From Pirellulaceae bacterium (GTDB lineage: Bacteria > Planctomycetota > Planctomycetia > Pirellulales > Pirellulaceae): a stretch of DNA of 54,677 nucleotides. The notes below the pieces were generated by a model that ran no database searches, was not told where the DNA came from, and worked only from the letters and a program-made list of their open reading frames with translations. The position numbers and the translations under genes were made by a program. Of the stretch, positions 9,412 through 19,379 are shown piece by piece; position 1 is the stretch's first letter; the number at the start of each line of letters is the position of its first letter. The stretch is from positions 1-54,677 of the forward strand of contig JADHUC010000025.1 of NCBI GenBank assembly GCA_016784735.1, written 5' to 3'.

Positions 9412-10376
9412 AGGATATGCGAGCCGCCTCGGTGCAATTCAATCATGCGCCCGGTGATAAAGCGCACAACATGAGCAGAATCCGCGACTTCGTGTCGGAA
9501 GCGCACGAGGCGGGAGTGAATCTGCTTGTCTTCCCGGAAATGTGCATCACTGGCTACTGGCACGTGCGAAACCTCTCGCGGCAGGAGATTGATGCGTTGG
9601 CCGAGCCCGTGCCGTCCGGTCCATCGTCCGAAGAGCTTCTGTCGCTGGCATCCGACCATTCCATGACCATCGGTGCGGGTCTCGTCGAACGAGCCGACGA
9701 CGGAACGCTGTACAACACGTACGTCGTGGCCATGCCGGATGGAAACACGGCGCGTCATCGTAAGCTTCACTGCTTCATCAGCGAGCACATGGCTTCGGGC
9801 AACGAGTACACGGTGTTCGACATACCGCAAGGAGCCCGCGTCGGCGTGCTGATTTGTTACGACAACAACATCGGCGAGAATGTCCGTATCACGGCCTTGA
9901 ACGGGGCCGAGATTCTGTTGGCGCCGCATCAAACGGGCGGTTGCGATTCGCCGAGCCCTCGTTGTATGGGCCGAATCGATCCGGAACTCTGGAAGAACCG
10001 AGAGCAGGACCCGGCGTCGATCGAAGCCGAATTACGCGGACCGAAGGGCCGAGCGTGGATCATGCGCTGGCTGCCGGCCCGGGCGCACGACAACGGGATG
10101 TTCCTCATCTACAGCAACGGCATCGGAATCGATGACGACGAAGTCCGTACCGGCAATTCGACGATCCTCGATCCGTACGGGGAAGTGCTCGCGGAAACGT
10201 GCAAGGCGGGCGACGATATGGTGGTTGCGGACCTCGATGCATCGGTGCGACACATGTGCACGGGACAGCGGTGGTTAAGAAGCCGCCGCCCCGAGTTGTA
10301 CCAACCGCTGGTCGTACCGACCGGCAAAGAAGAGGACACCCGCAAAGTCCGTTTCGAGCGAAAGCCACAATCGTAA
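9408..10376 (+). CDS. Carbon-nitrogen hydrolase (nitrilase superfamily)
   Basis: 322-residue cytoplasmic amidohydrolase of the nitrilase/cyanide hydratase superfamily, cleaving a carbon-nitrogen bond through a Glu-Lys-Cys triad. All three residues are visible: E44 in VFPEMCITGY, K119 in RHRKLHCF and C150 in VLICYDNN. The C-terminal part (AWIMRWLPARAHDNGMFLIYSNGIG) fits the family. The ATG overlaps the previous stop as ATGA and GGAAAGGAG lies just upstream, within the previous gene. Pairing with an exported LamG/propeller protein suggests a shared catabolic pathway for an amide- or amine-bearing compound; the substrate is unknown. N-carbamoylputrescine amidohydrolase-like or omega-amidase-like activity is possible, but nothing here decides it. 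Confidence 0.92.
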   Translation: MKDMRAASVQFNHAPGDKAHNMSRIRDFVSEAHEAGVNLLVFPEMCITGYWHVRNLSRQEIDALAEPVPSGPSSEELLSLASDHSMTIGAGLVERADDGTLYNTYVVAMPDGNTARHRKLHCFISEHMASGNEYTVFDIPQGARVGVLICYDNNIGENVRITALNGAEILLAPHQTGGCDSPSPRCMGRIDPELWKNREQDPASIEAELRGPKGRAWIMRWLPARAHDNGMFLIYSNGIGIDDDEVRTGNSTILDPYGEVLAETCKAGDDMVVADLDASVRHMCTGQRWLRSRRPELYQPLVVPTGKEEDTRKVRFERKPQS

Positions 10377-10384
10377 GACGAGAC

Positions 10385-10422
10385 AAGATCATCGCGGACT
10401 TCCAGAAGTCCGCGATGATCTT
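10385..10422 (+). terminator. Perfect 17-bp hairpin after nitrilase gene
   Basis: AAGATCATCGCGGACTT and its exact complement are separated by CCAG, starting 9 bases after the nitrilase stop. The stem is long and stable but only TTT follows, so factor-independent termination is plausible, not certain. It also fits the hairpin series of the window. Confidence 0.7.
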
Positions 10423-10615
10423 TGGCACCTTTCAGTGAAGTGCGAAGTATCAGAACTTGCGTGTCGGGCTAGTATCGGCCTGTGGAAGATGCGCTTTAGC
10501 CCAGCCCCCTCGCAATAGTACGCCGACGAGGTATGCCGCTGCGGCCTGTACACCGACGGTCATGCGGTGAGTTGTTTGCATAGGATCAGGACTCGCTGAA
10601 CGATGAAGAAGTAAC

Positions 10616-11494
10616 ATGTCCCCTACACGACTACTTTTGTACGCCTTCGCGCTCTTGACGATCTTTGGCATGTCCACAACTGCTGCTGCGGTGCGGAACG
10701 ACGAGCGGAACAACGGCGCGAGTTGGCTCGCTCACGGTTTCCAGAACAATGACTCCGAGCCGCTCAGGCGTTTTCTTGAAGCTTGGCACAAAAGACACCG
10801 TGCCGTTGCCGACGACAAGCGAGCGAAGAAGCCCCAACTCGAACGCGAGGCGTACGCCGTCTTTCGAGCCTTCTTTGTCCCATCGAAGCCTGATTTGGAG
10901 AAGGCGTATGTCGTCATTCAGAAGGAGTTGAAGGTGACCTTAGTGGATGACGACTTTTCCGGCCTCTATGCAAGGATGGAGAACTATGAAAACGGCGACA
11001 TGAGACTCTCCACACCGAGTGAGCTGCTCAGCCAACTCCAAGTGATCAGTCGCGTCACGTTGCACGACTTCCGCCCAGCCGTTTCTATCGAGGGCCCAAA
11101 GGTTCTCTACCTCACCCGGGATCACTTGCACGAATTGCTCGAGTTTCTGGCTGTCGAACCGAAATCGGAATTCCACCATGTGCCGCTGGTTGACCGGTAT
11201 TGGGACCTTGAACACGGCGCCGACCCGTGGGTACCGGAGAAGGACGACGAGTTGACGGCTCGCAAACGAAGGTTGGCTTACCTGAATTCGCAGCTTAACA
11301 TCATTCCCGGTCATTTTGGGACCGGCTGGCATTTCGCAACCCATCCGTTGGCGTACAACCTGTACCTGAATCAGGATCGAACACGAGCCGTTGTAGCGTT
11401 CCGCCAGGGCTACGGCGGGGGTGAAGCATATCTCAAGAGAACGGACAAAGGCGACTGGGTGGTGGTTGCACGGCAGCATGACTGGATGGAGTAG
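10616..11494 (+). CDS. Secreted hypothetical protein
   Basis: 292 residues, not recognised. The N-terminus is a signal peptide (PTRLLLYAFALLTIFGMSTTAAA), so the product is probably periplasmic or secreted. The mature part is charged and mostly helical at first (residues 30-110), then mixed, with WDLEHGADPWVPE and a C-terminal AVVAFRQGYGGGEAYLKRTDKGDWVVVARQHDWME that resembles a small beta-sheet end. There are no cysteine pairs or catalytic motifs that I can name. It stands alone: a hairpin precedes it and 180 noncoding bases follow. The ribosome binding site is weak (GAAGAAG, 5 bases before the ATG). Confidence 0.72.
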   Translation: MSPTRLLLYAFALLTIFGMSTTAAAVRNDERNNGASWLAHGFQNNDSEPLRRFLEAWHKRHRAVADDKRAKKPQLEREAYAVFRAFFVPSKPDLEKAYVVIQKELKVTLVDDDFSGLYARMENYENGDMRLSTPSELLSQLQVISRVTLHDFRPAVSIEGPKVLYLTRDHLHELLEFLAVEPKSEFHHVPLVDRYWDLEHGADPWVPEKDDELTARKRRLAYLNSQLNIIPGHFGTGWHFATHPLAYNLYLNQDRTRAVVAFRQGYGGGEAYLKRTDKGDWVVVARQHDWME

Positions 11495-11674
11495 TAGGTC
11501 ACCAGGAAAACGCTTCGTCCCGGTTAACCGTCTTGTATTATTGTGGTGGTGGTCTGTCTGAAGCTCCGTATTGATGGCTGAATCGTGTCGTAAACGCTGA
11601 ATTGGCAACCTGTTGCGCGAATTCCGCCGTCGATCTCAAGGGTGCTCGTATCGCGTGTTGAGGGAGAGAATCGC

Positions 11675-14600
11675 ATGAAATCTGCATCGAAACTGCTGGT
11701 CTGGGCCGTCTTTTTTTTGTTTCCCGCGGCGATCAGTGCGGCGGAAATCGGCTACATCGAGGATTTTGCGCTGGCCCGGGACCGCACGGTTCCGCTGAAA
11801 CAACTGATTCCGGGCACCGAGGATTACTACTACTATCACGCGATCCACTATCAGAACACGGAACAGTTCGACAAAGTCGAAGAGCTTCTGGCAGCATGGA
11901 TCAAGCGTCACAAGTACACGCCACGCGTTCGCGAAATTCAGAATCGGCAAGCGCTTCTGACCTATGCAAAGGACCCCGAAAAATCCCTCGAGTTCATTCG
12001 CCAGCGTCTGAAGCTTACGTTCGACCACCAGCGGGAGTTGCTGGATCGGAAACCGAATCTGCCCACCAGCTTGGACCAGAAGCTGATCAGCCGCGAAACG
12101 TTGATGAAGGAAGCCTTTGCTCGCCACCAAAATCTGAAGGGATTCGAGGCTGCGGCCTTGGATTGGCTCGTGGCCACCGAATTGAACGCGGATCGACGGC
12201 GTCATTTGCTCGAACGTCTACAGCGGCCCGACTATCCGAATCTGCCCAAACTGGTCGTCGACGATCTGAACTATCAACACAGCCGCGGGTTCGGATCGTT
12301 CAACATTCACCGGTTGCTGCTGCTGGAGCAACTGGACGCGTGCCTGAAGCTGAAGCCGGACCTGCTGAACCAGACCAACTTCGTCAACGCGTACCTCGCC
12401 AAGCTCCACCCGAACGACGATGTCGACTGGCGACACGACACGGAACAGCATCGAGCGTATCTCGATCGTCTTTGGGGTTTCGTCCAGCGGCTGGCTCCGG
12501 TTCACAATTCGCTGAAAGCCAACGTGCTCTACCGTCGGCTGGTTCTGGATCGCTCGCAGGGCGTGTACGACAAGCAGCAGTTCATGACTTACATCAAGCT
12601 GCCGCGAAACGCCAGCTACATGAACGTGGAATTCATGCGTACCGACGAGAGCCGCCGCCACGCAGCGGACTTGAACGCCAATTTTCAAGAGATGATTCTG
12701 CTGCCGCCCATCGGCAACGACGAGTCGTTGGTGCGCAGCTACCTGCATCACTTCTTCGTCGACGAGACCACCTACAAACCCTACGAGCCGTACATCAACG
12801 ACCTGTACCTGAAACGCAACTTTGCAGAAGCGAAGATCGTCAACGGCCTTGGCGAGGGAGAACAATGGTATTCCATGCTGCAGCCAGCCGAATACCAGGT
12901 GTTGAAGGAACGAATCGACATCGACTTTGCCTTCACCAACGCGAAGCGATTTGCGGCCGACGACGCGGTCGGCTTGGATCTACTGGTCAAGAACGTCAAG
13001 ACGCTGATCGTCAAGGTCTATGAAGTCAACACGCGCAACTTCAGTCGCGAACGTCTGAGCGAAGTGAATACGGACATCAGCCTCGATGGTCTGGTCGCCA
13101 ATTGGGAAACCACGCACGACTACACCGAACCGCCGCTGCGCCGAGTTCGTCGACACTTCGACTTCCCGGATCTGAAGAAGCCCGGCGTGTACGTGATCGA
13201 CTTTATCGGCAACGGCAAGAGCAGCCGGGCTGTGATTCGCAAAGGAAGGCTCCGACATCTCGTCCGCACAACGACGGCAGGCCAGGTGTTCACCGTGATG
13301 GACGAGCAGAATCGCAAGCTGCCGGACGCCACGATTTGGTTCGCCGGCCGCGAATACGCACCGGACGAAAAGGGCGAGATCGTTGTGCCCTTCAGCAACT
13401 CGCCGACGCGACAGTCCATCATTCTGTCGGATGGCGATTACTGTACGCTCGACTCGTTCCAGCATCAGGCCGAGAACTATTCGCTGGTGGCCGGTATCTA
13501 TGTGGATCGCGAATCGTTGCTGCAGCGGAAGAAAGCGAACGTAGTCGTTCGCCCGCAACTCTATCTGAACGGGACGCCCGTGACGTTGTCCGTGCTGGAA
13601 GACGTGCGTCTGGTGATCACGTCCACGGACCACGACGGCGTATCGACGACCAAGGAGGTAGCCGATTTCGAGCTGTTCGAAGATCGCGAAGCCACCTACG
13701 AGTTCCAGACACCACAGCGTTTGTCCAACATCAGCTTTGCTCTCAATGCGAAAGTCCAACATCTCAGCCAGAACAAGAAGATAGACTTGTCGGTCAGCGA
13801 GTCGTTCGCACTGAACGAAATCGACCGCACGGAAAAGGTCGAGGATCTGCACCTGAGTTCTGTGGACGGCCGATACGTGCTTGAATTGCTCGGCAGGACC
13901 GGCGAGCCCAAAGCGGATCGGCCGGTGCGACTGTCGCTGAAGCATCGTGATTTCAGCGACGCCAAACAAGTGATGCTCAAGACCGATGCGCAAGGCCGCA
14001 TTCTGTTGGGACCGTTGGCCGACATCGTTTCCGTCACGGCCACCGGACCCGAGGACACGTCACATACGTGGACGCTCGGCAGCGATCAACACACCGGCCG
14101 CCAGCAGTTGCACGGCCGAGAGGGCGAATCGCTGGTCGTGACGTACACGGGCAAATCCGATGAGCCCGTGCGCGAGGAACTGTCGCTGCTGGAACTGCGT
14201 GGCGACACGTTCGTGGCCGACCGGTTTGATGCCATTTCAGTCGAGGGCGGCTTGCTGCGCATCGCCGACTTGCCGCGAGGCGACTACGACTTGTGGCTAA
14301 AGCGGCCAAACCGGCGAATCCGCCTGCGTGTGGCTGCCGGTCAGCGCGGCGAAGGCTACGTGCTGGGCGAGAATCGGCAGTTGGAAGTGCGAGGCAATCG
14401 GCCGCTGCAGATCGCTGCCGTTGAATCGGGCGAGGACGCTGTCACGATCCGTCTGCAAAACGCGACCAAGTTTGCTCGCGTCCACGTGTTCGCCACTCGC
14501 TACAATCCGGCCTTTTCGGCCTACGCCCACTTCAGCCGAGTACGCGACGGCGAGCCTTCTTGGGTGATCCCCAAGAAACTGGACTCCCTGTATGTCGCGG

Positions 14601-17600
14601 GCCGCGCGCTGGGCGACGAATACCGTTATATCATCGACCGCCAGTACGCCAAGCGGTACCCCGGCAACATGTTGCGGCGTCCCAGCCTACTGTTGAACCC
14701 GTGGGCCGTTCGCAGCACGGAAACGACCAAACAGCAGCCGAAAACAGGCGAGGAATTCGAGCGGCAGAGCGATGAGGAGCGCTCGGCGGAAGGACGCGCC
14801 CAAGCGGAGGGCGCCGACGCGGTTGGGCGTGGCGACTTTGCGAATCTGGACTTCCTGGCTGAAGCTTCCGCCGTGCTGGTGAATCTGTCGGCGGACGAGA
14901 AAGGCGTGATCTCGATTCCACGAGAAGCACTTGGCGCACACCAGCACCTGCACATCGTGGCCGTCGATCCGCGGGCGACCGCATACCGGTCACTGTCGCT
15001 GCCGGAGGTCGAAGCGGAGCCGAACGACCTGCGCCTGGCCAATGCCCTTGATCCGCAGAAGCACTACGCCGAGCAGAAGCAAATCACCGTCGTCGACGGC
15101 AAACAGCAATTCGTGCTCGGCGACATTGCCAGCTCGAAATTCGAGACCTACGACAGTCTGGGCAAGGTCTACTCGCTGTACGTCACGCTCAGCGGCGACG
15201 CCACGCTGGTGGAATTCGGCTTCTTGACAGGCTGGCCTGATTTGAAACCCGAGGAGAAGCGGACCAAGTACTCGAAGTACGCGTGTCACGAACTGAGCTT
15301 CTTCCTGCACAAGAAGGATCCCGAGTTCTTCCGCACGGTGGTGCTGCCGTATCTGAAAAACAAAAAGGACAAGCAGTTTCTGGATCACTGGTTGCTGGGC
15401 GACGATCTGAGGGCGTATCTCGATCCCTGGAACTACGCGCAGTTGAACGTCGTCGAGCGGATCTTGCTGTCCGAACGCGTCGCTGTTGATCGCCAGAACA
15501 CGTCGCGCCATGTGAGTGATCTGTTCGCCTTGTTGCCACCCAACATCGACCGCTTCAACTTCCTGTTCGACACGGCCGTCAAGGGTAGTGCATTGGACAC
15601 GGACGATGCCTTTGGCATTGCTGGGGAACAGGAGAAACTGGCGGAAGTCTCGGATCAATTGGAGAAACTGAATCTCTCCGTCGCAGCAGGAACACGCGGC
15701 GCCTCACGAGCGGTTCGCAGGGCACCGAGAGCGGACGCTGCCGCTGTGCCGATGGAGCCGGCGGCACGGGATGAGCCGGCCACTGAGCGTCTTATGGACG
15801 AACTGAGGCAGGCGAATAAGAGAACGACACTCGCGCGCCGTGAACTGGCAACCAAAGGCAAGGGAGAGGGCAAAGACGGCAAATCGTCTTTCTTCGGTAA
15901 GGAGGCGGACCGCGCCGGCTTGGTACGTCAGTACTACCAGAAGCTGGACAAGACGCAGGAATGGGCCGAAAACAACTATTACCATCTGCCCATCGAGAAA
16001 CAAACGGCGGACTTGATCACGGTCAATGCATTCTGGCGAGACTATGCAGAGCGCGATGCCAAAGAGGGTGGCCCGTTCCGTTCTGACAGCTTCGCGGAAG
16101 CGTCGCGTAGCTTCCCGGAAATGATGTTCGCACTGGCCGTTATGGACTTGCCCTTCAAGGCGGAAGAACACGAGACGGAGTTCGACAAAGCGAAGATGAC
16201 TCTGACGACCGGTTCGCCGATCGTCGTCTTTCACGAGGAAATCAAACCGGCCGAACCAGTCGCCGAGCAGACGCCGATCCTGGTCAGCCAGAATTTCTTC
16301 CGGCACGGCGATCGTTACCGCCACGTGGACGGCGAAAAGTTCGACAAGTTCGTCACGGACGAGTTCCTGATCCATACGGTGTACGGCTGCCAGGTCGTGG
16401 TGACCAATCCAACCTCGTCGCGCCAGAAGCTGGACGTGCTACTTCAAGTGCCTCTGGGCGCGATCCCCGTGATGAACGGGCAATTCACGCGCAGCGTCCA
16501 CATTGATCTGGAGCCGTACAACACACAGACGCTGGAATACCACTTCTACTTCCCCGGCGCGGGCGAATTCCCGCACTATCCAGTCCACATCGCCAAGAAT
16601 GGACAGCTCTTGGCCAACGCCGAACCGTTCACGTTGAACGTGGTGGCGAAGCTCAGCAAGATCGACCGAGAGTCCTGGGACTACGTCTCGCAACACGGAA
16701 CCGACGAGGACGTGCTGAAGTACCTCCAGCAGAACAACCTGCACCGCACCAAGCTGGACCGGATCGCTTTCCGCATGAAGGACAAGGGGTATTTCGGCAA
16801 AGTGACCCAGCTCTTGGCTCGCCGGCACGCTTACGACCAGACGATTTGGTCATACGGCATCAAACACAACGAGCCAGCGGCCGTGAGCCAGTACTTGCAG
16901 CACGCAAACGGTTTTGTGAACGAGTGCGGTACGTATATCGACAGTCCGTTGCTGACGATCGACCCCGTGGCCCGCAAGGCGTACCAGCACCTGGATTACC
17001 GTCCGCTGGTCAATGCTCGCGCGCACGCTCTCGGCAAGCGCCGTCAGATTCTGAACGACCGCTTTCACGCCCAATATCACCGGTTGTTGAAGATCTTGAG
17101 CTACCGACGCGAATTGGTCGACGCGGAATTGATGGCGGTGGTCTACTACCTGCTGTTGCAGGACCGTGTCGAGGAAGGACTGGACTTCTTCGGCCGGGTC
17201 AACGCGGACAAACTCGCTACGCGTTTGCAGCACGACTACTTCACGGCGTACTTGGACTTCTACAGCGACCAGCCCAAACAAGCCAGGGCTATCGCGGACA
17301 AGTACGCCGACCACCCCGTAGATCGTTGGCGCGATGCGTTCGCTGCGATTGCCGCCCAGTTGGACGAGATCGAGGGGAAAGCGGCCAAACTGATCGACGA
17401 AGAGGATCGCGGCGAAGTCCAGACAGGACTTGCTGCCACGGAGTCAAGTTTCGAGTTCAACGTCGAATCGAAACAGGTCACGGTGAACTACCAGAACCTG
17501 GACGAAATCGGCGTGAACTACTATCTAATGGACATCGAATTGCTGTTCAGTCGCAATCCGTTCGTACAGCAGTATTCCGGCCAGTTCTCGCACATCCGCC

Positions 17601-18016
17601 CCAACGCGACCGCGACGGTAGAGCTGCCCAAAGACAAGACTTCACACGCGTTTGCGCTGCCCGAGGCACTTCACAGCAGCAACGTGTTGGTCGAGATCAC
17701 CGGCGGCGGGCAGACGAAATCGAAAGCGTACTACTCGAATTCGCTGTCGGTCCAGGTGATCGAGAACTACGGCCAGGTACGCGTTACACATAGCGACTCG
17801 GGTGCTTTGTTGGCAAAGGTGTACGTCAAAGCCTATGCCCGGATGAAAGACGGCAGTGTCCGGTTCTACAAAGACGGTTACACCGATCTGCGCGGCCGGT
17901 TCGACTACACGTCGCTGAACACAAACGATTTGGACTTCGTCGAGCAGTTTTCGCTGCTAATCCTCAGCGACGATCACGGCGCCGTCGTCCGCGAGGCGAA
18001 GCCGCCAAAACGCTAG
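11675..18016 (+). CDS. Giant exported protein (2113 aa), macroglobulin-like architecture, function unknown
   Basis: The ATG at 11675 follows GAGGGAGAG and starts a signal peptide (KSASKLLVWAVFFLFPAAISAAEIG); the frame upstream to 11642 offers only a GTG with no such signal. The first 400 residues look helical. The middle consists of repeated beta-rich modules (VYVIDFIGNGKSSRAVIRKG; VLELLGRTGEPKADRPVRLSLK), like the MG/Ig modules of bacterial alpha-2-macroglobulins. A low-complexity charged linker lies near residues 1370-1420. A helical region with TPR-like character follows (ARAHALGKRRQILNDRF; EEGLDFFGRVNADKL), and the end is another beta module (VYVKAYARMKDGSVRFYKDGYTDLRGRF). No CxEQ thioester motif was seen. 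A periplasmic or surface role in trapping or binding proteins is speculation. No operon partner is evident. Confidence 0.8.
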   Translation: MKSASKLLVWAVFFLFPAAISAAEIGYIEDFALARDRTVPLKQLIPGTEDYYYYHAIHYQNTEQFDKVEELLAAWIKRHKYTPRVREIQNRQALLTYAKDPEKSLEFIRQRLKLTFDHQRELLDRKPNLPTSLDQKLISRETLMKEAFARHQNLKGFEAAALDWLVATELNADRRRHLLERLQRPDYPNLPKLVVDDLNYQHSRGFGSFNIHRLLLLEQLDACLKLKPDLLNQTNFVNAYLAKLHPNDDVDWRHDTEQHRAYLDRLWGFVQRLAPVHNSLKANVLYRRLVLDRSQGVYDKQQFMTYIKLPRNASYMNVEFMRTDESRRHAADLNANFQEMILLPPIGNDESLVRSYLHHFFVDETTYKPYEPYINDLYLKRNFAEAKIVNGLGEGEQWYSMLQPAEYQVLKERIDIDFAFTNAKRFAADDAVGLDLLVKNVKTLIVKVYEVNTRNFSRERLSEVNTDISLDGLVANWETTHDYTEPPLRRVRRHFDFPDLKKPGVYVIDFIGNGKSSRAVIRKGRLRHLVRTTTAGQVFTVMDEQNRKLPDATIWFAGREYAPDEKGEIVVPFSNSPTRQSIILSDGDYCTLDSFQHQAENYSLVAGIYVDRESLLQRKKANVVVRPQLYLNGTPVTLSVLEDVRLVITSTDHDGVSTTKEVADFELFEDREATYEFQTPQRLSNISFALNAKVQHLSQNKKIDLSVSESFALNEIDRTEKVEDLHLSSVDGRYVLELLGRTGEPKADRPVRLSLKHRDFSDAKQVMLKTDAQGRILLGPLADIVSVTATGPEDTSHTWTLGSDQHTGRQQLHGREGESLVVTYTGKSDEPVREELSLLELRGDTFVADRFDAISVEGGLLRIADLPRGDYDLWLKRPNRRIRLRVAAGQRGEGYVLGENRQLEVRGNRPLQIAAVESGEDAVTIRLQNATKFARVHVFATRYNPAFSAYAHFSRVRDGEPSWVIPKKLDSLYVAGRALGDEYRYIIDRQYAKRYPGNMLRRPSLLLNPWAVRSTETTKQQPKTGEEFERQSDEERSAEGRAQAEGADAVGRGDFANLDFLAEASAVLVNLSADEKGVISIPREALGAHQHLHIVAVDPRATAYRSLSLPEVEAEPNDLRLANALDPQKHYAEQKQITVVDGKQQFVLGDIASSKFETYDSLGKVYSLYVTLSGDATLVEFGFLTGWPDLKPEEKRTKYSKYACHELSFFLHKKDPEFFRTVVLPYLKNKKDKQFLDHWLLGDDLRAYLDPWNYAQLNVVERILLSERVAVDRQNTSRHVSDLFALLPPNIDRFNFLFDTAVKGSALDTDDAFGIAGEQEKLAEVSDQLEKLNLSVAAGTRGASRAVRRAPRADAAAVPMEPAARDEPATERLMDELRQANKRTTLARRELATKGKGEGKDGKSSFFGKEADRAGLVRQYYQKLDKTQEWAENNYYHLPIEKQTADLITVNAFWRDYAERDAKEGGPFRSDSFAEASRSFPEMMFALAVMDLPFKAEEHETEFDKAKMTLTTGSPIVVFHEEIKPAEPVAEQTPILVSQNFFRHGDRYRHVDGEKFDKFVTDEFLIHTVYGCQVVVTNPTSSRQKLDVLLQVPLGAIPVMNGQFTRSVHIDLEPYNTQTLEYHFYFPGAGEFPHYPVHIAKNGQLLANAEPFTLNVVAKLSKIDRESWDYVSQHGTDEDVLKYLQQNNLHRTKLDRIAFRMKDKGYFGKVTQLLARRHAYDQTIWSYGIKHNEPAAVSQYLQHANGFVNECGTYIDSPLLTIDPVARKAYQHLDYRPLVNARAHALGKRRQILNDRFHAQYHRLLKILSYRRELVDAELMAVVYYLLLQDRVEEGLDFFGRVNADKLATRLQHDYFTAYLDFYSDQPKQARAIADKYADHPVDRWRDAFAAIAAQLDEIEGKAAKLIDEEDRGEVQTGLAATESSFEFNVESKQVTVNYQNLDEIGVNYYLMDIELLFSRNPFVQQYSGQFSHIRPNATATVELPKDKTSHAFALPEALHSSNVLVEITGGGQTKSKAYYSNSLSVQVIENYGQVRVTHSDSGALLAKVYVKAYARMKDGSVRFYKDGYTDLRGRFDYTSLNTNDLDFVEQFSLLILSDDHGAVVREAKPPKR

Positions 18017-18031
18017 ACGCAAGAAGAAACT

Positions 18032-18196
18032 AACAGGAGGTAACAGAGGAAACGGAGAATTCTCTGTTTTCTGTTGGCCAATCGCATCGACAAGTTGTCG
18101 CGGTGATTGAGTTACACCGCGATGATGTGCGCGGTGACCTGAGGAATCGCAAAGCGACTGTGCATCTTCTCTCTGTTCCCTCCGTTTCCTCCTGTT
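18032..18196. repeat. MITE-like element with ~29-bp imperfect terminal inverted repeats
   Basis: AACAGGAGGTAACAGAGGAAACGGAGAA (18032-18059) is matched in reverse complement by 18167-18196 (about 24 of 28 positions) across about 107 bases. Inside is a smaller hairpin (CGCGGTG, loop, CACCGCG, 18099-18121). It lies in the 373-base gap before the cyclodeaminase-family gene. The right arm begins a poly-pyrimidine run. No target-site duplication is obvious. The remaining gap sequence (18197-18389) shows nothing but the ribosome binding site of the next gene. Confidence 0.6.
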
Positions 18197-18389
18197 CAAA
18201 ACCGGATTTGGCTGAGCCGACTGCCAGGAAGCTGAAGGAATTGGTCCAGGCTGATGCGGATATTCGCTGGCGTCGGTGGCGCGAATCTCACTCTCCAGAT
18301 GTTGCATGCCTCGTCTCGATGTTAGAATGCACCGAACCATCGTGCCAATCGCGCTGTACATAAGAAGTTGAACAGTGTAAGGAGGATAC

Positions 18390-19364
18390 ATGCCAACGGA
18401 TACGATTCTGTACCTGAGCCGGAAGGACGTCGAGGCGGTGGGTCTTTCCATGCCCGAGATCATCGACGCGTTGGCAAGCATGTTCAAGGAAAAGGGCGAG
18501 GGTCGTGTCGAGATGCCGCCCAAACCTGGGATCCACACGCGCCCGGATGCGTTTATCCATGCCATGCCCGCGTACATCCCCAGTCTCGAATCTGCAGGAA
18601 TGAAATGGGTTTCCGGTTACCCGGAAAATCAAAAGAAGAAGCTCCCTTACATAACCGGTCTGCTCATCCTGAATGACCCCGAAACAGGCTTCCCAATCAC
18701 CGTGATGGATGCAACATGGATCACGGCCCAACGTACGGGCGCTGCAACCGCCGTGGCTGCGAAATACCTGGCCCGCGTAGATAGTTCGAGCGTTGGAATT
18801 CTGGCCTGCGGGGTCCAGGGCCGAAGCAACCTTGAAGCACTATCATGCTTGTTCCAAATCAAGAAAGTGAAGGCATTCGACATAGACGCCGAAGTGACTG
18901 AGAGATTCGCAAGTGAGATGGCCGCGGTCGTGCAAACAGAGATAGAGATTGCGAAGGACCCAAAGGAAGCGGTCGTCGGTATGGACCTGGTGGTCACCAG
19001 TGGTCCGATACTGAAGAACCCCGCCCCTGTGATCGAAGCCGGGTGGCTGGCCGAAGGAGCGTTCGCTAGCCCCGTGGATTTTGATTCGTATTGGACGGGA
19101 GACGCACTCAGGGAAGCCGACAAACTGGCGACCGACGACAGGAAACAGATGGAGTACTATCGCAAGACGGGCTATTTCAAAGACACTCCGCAACCCTACG
19201 CCGACCTGGGCGAGATTATCGCGGGCAACGCGCCGGGAAGAGAGAGCCCCGACGAGCGTACCTTCTGCATCAATCTCGGTCTTGCTCTGGACGATATGGC
19301 AACCGCAATACTGATCTACCACAGAGCCAGAGAAAAGGGGATAGGAACTCAGCTTCCCCTCTGA
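18390..19364 (+). CDS. Ornithine cyclodeaminase / alanine dehydrogenase family (mu-crystallin family) protein
   Basis: 324 residues of the OCD/AlaDH/ketimine reductase family, NAD(P)-dependent cytoplasmic enzymes acting on amino acids or imines. Visible marks are the substrate-side motif GMKWVSGYPEN, the conserved GLLILNDPETGFPITVMDATWIT region with AQRTGAATAVAAKYLAR, and the dinucleotide fold SVGILACGVQGRSNLEAL. The later TSGPI and FDSYW segments also fit. A strong Shine-Dalgarno (GTAAGGAGG) lies 5 bases before the ATG. The family includes ornithine cyclodeaminase, alanine dehydrogenase and enzymes of opine-type metallophore synthesis; the sequence alone does not separate them. It is apparently monocistronic. 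Confidence 0.9.
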   Translation: MPTDTILYLSRKDVEAVGLSMPEIIDALASMFKEKGEGRVEMPPKPGIHTRPDAFIHAMPAYIPSLESAGMKWVSGYPENQKKKLPYITGLLILNDPETGFPITVMDATWITAQRTGAATAVAAKYLARVDSSSVGILACGVQGRSNLEALSCLFQIKKVKAFDIDAEVTERFASEMAAVVQTEIEIAKDPKEAVVGMDLVVTSGPILKNPAPVIEAGWLAEGAFASPVDFDSYWTGDALREADKLATDDRKQMEYYRKTGYFKDTPQPYADLGEIIAGNAPGRESPDERTFCINLGLALDDMATAILIYHRAREKGIGTQLPL

Positions 19365-19379
19365 CATTACGACCGAAGT

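Noticed and set aside
10450..10713. Minus-strand 87-residue frame before the secreted hypothetical gene
   Set aside because: It overlaps the coding start of that gene and shows no motif or ribosome binding site.
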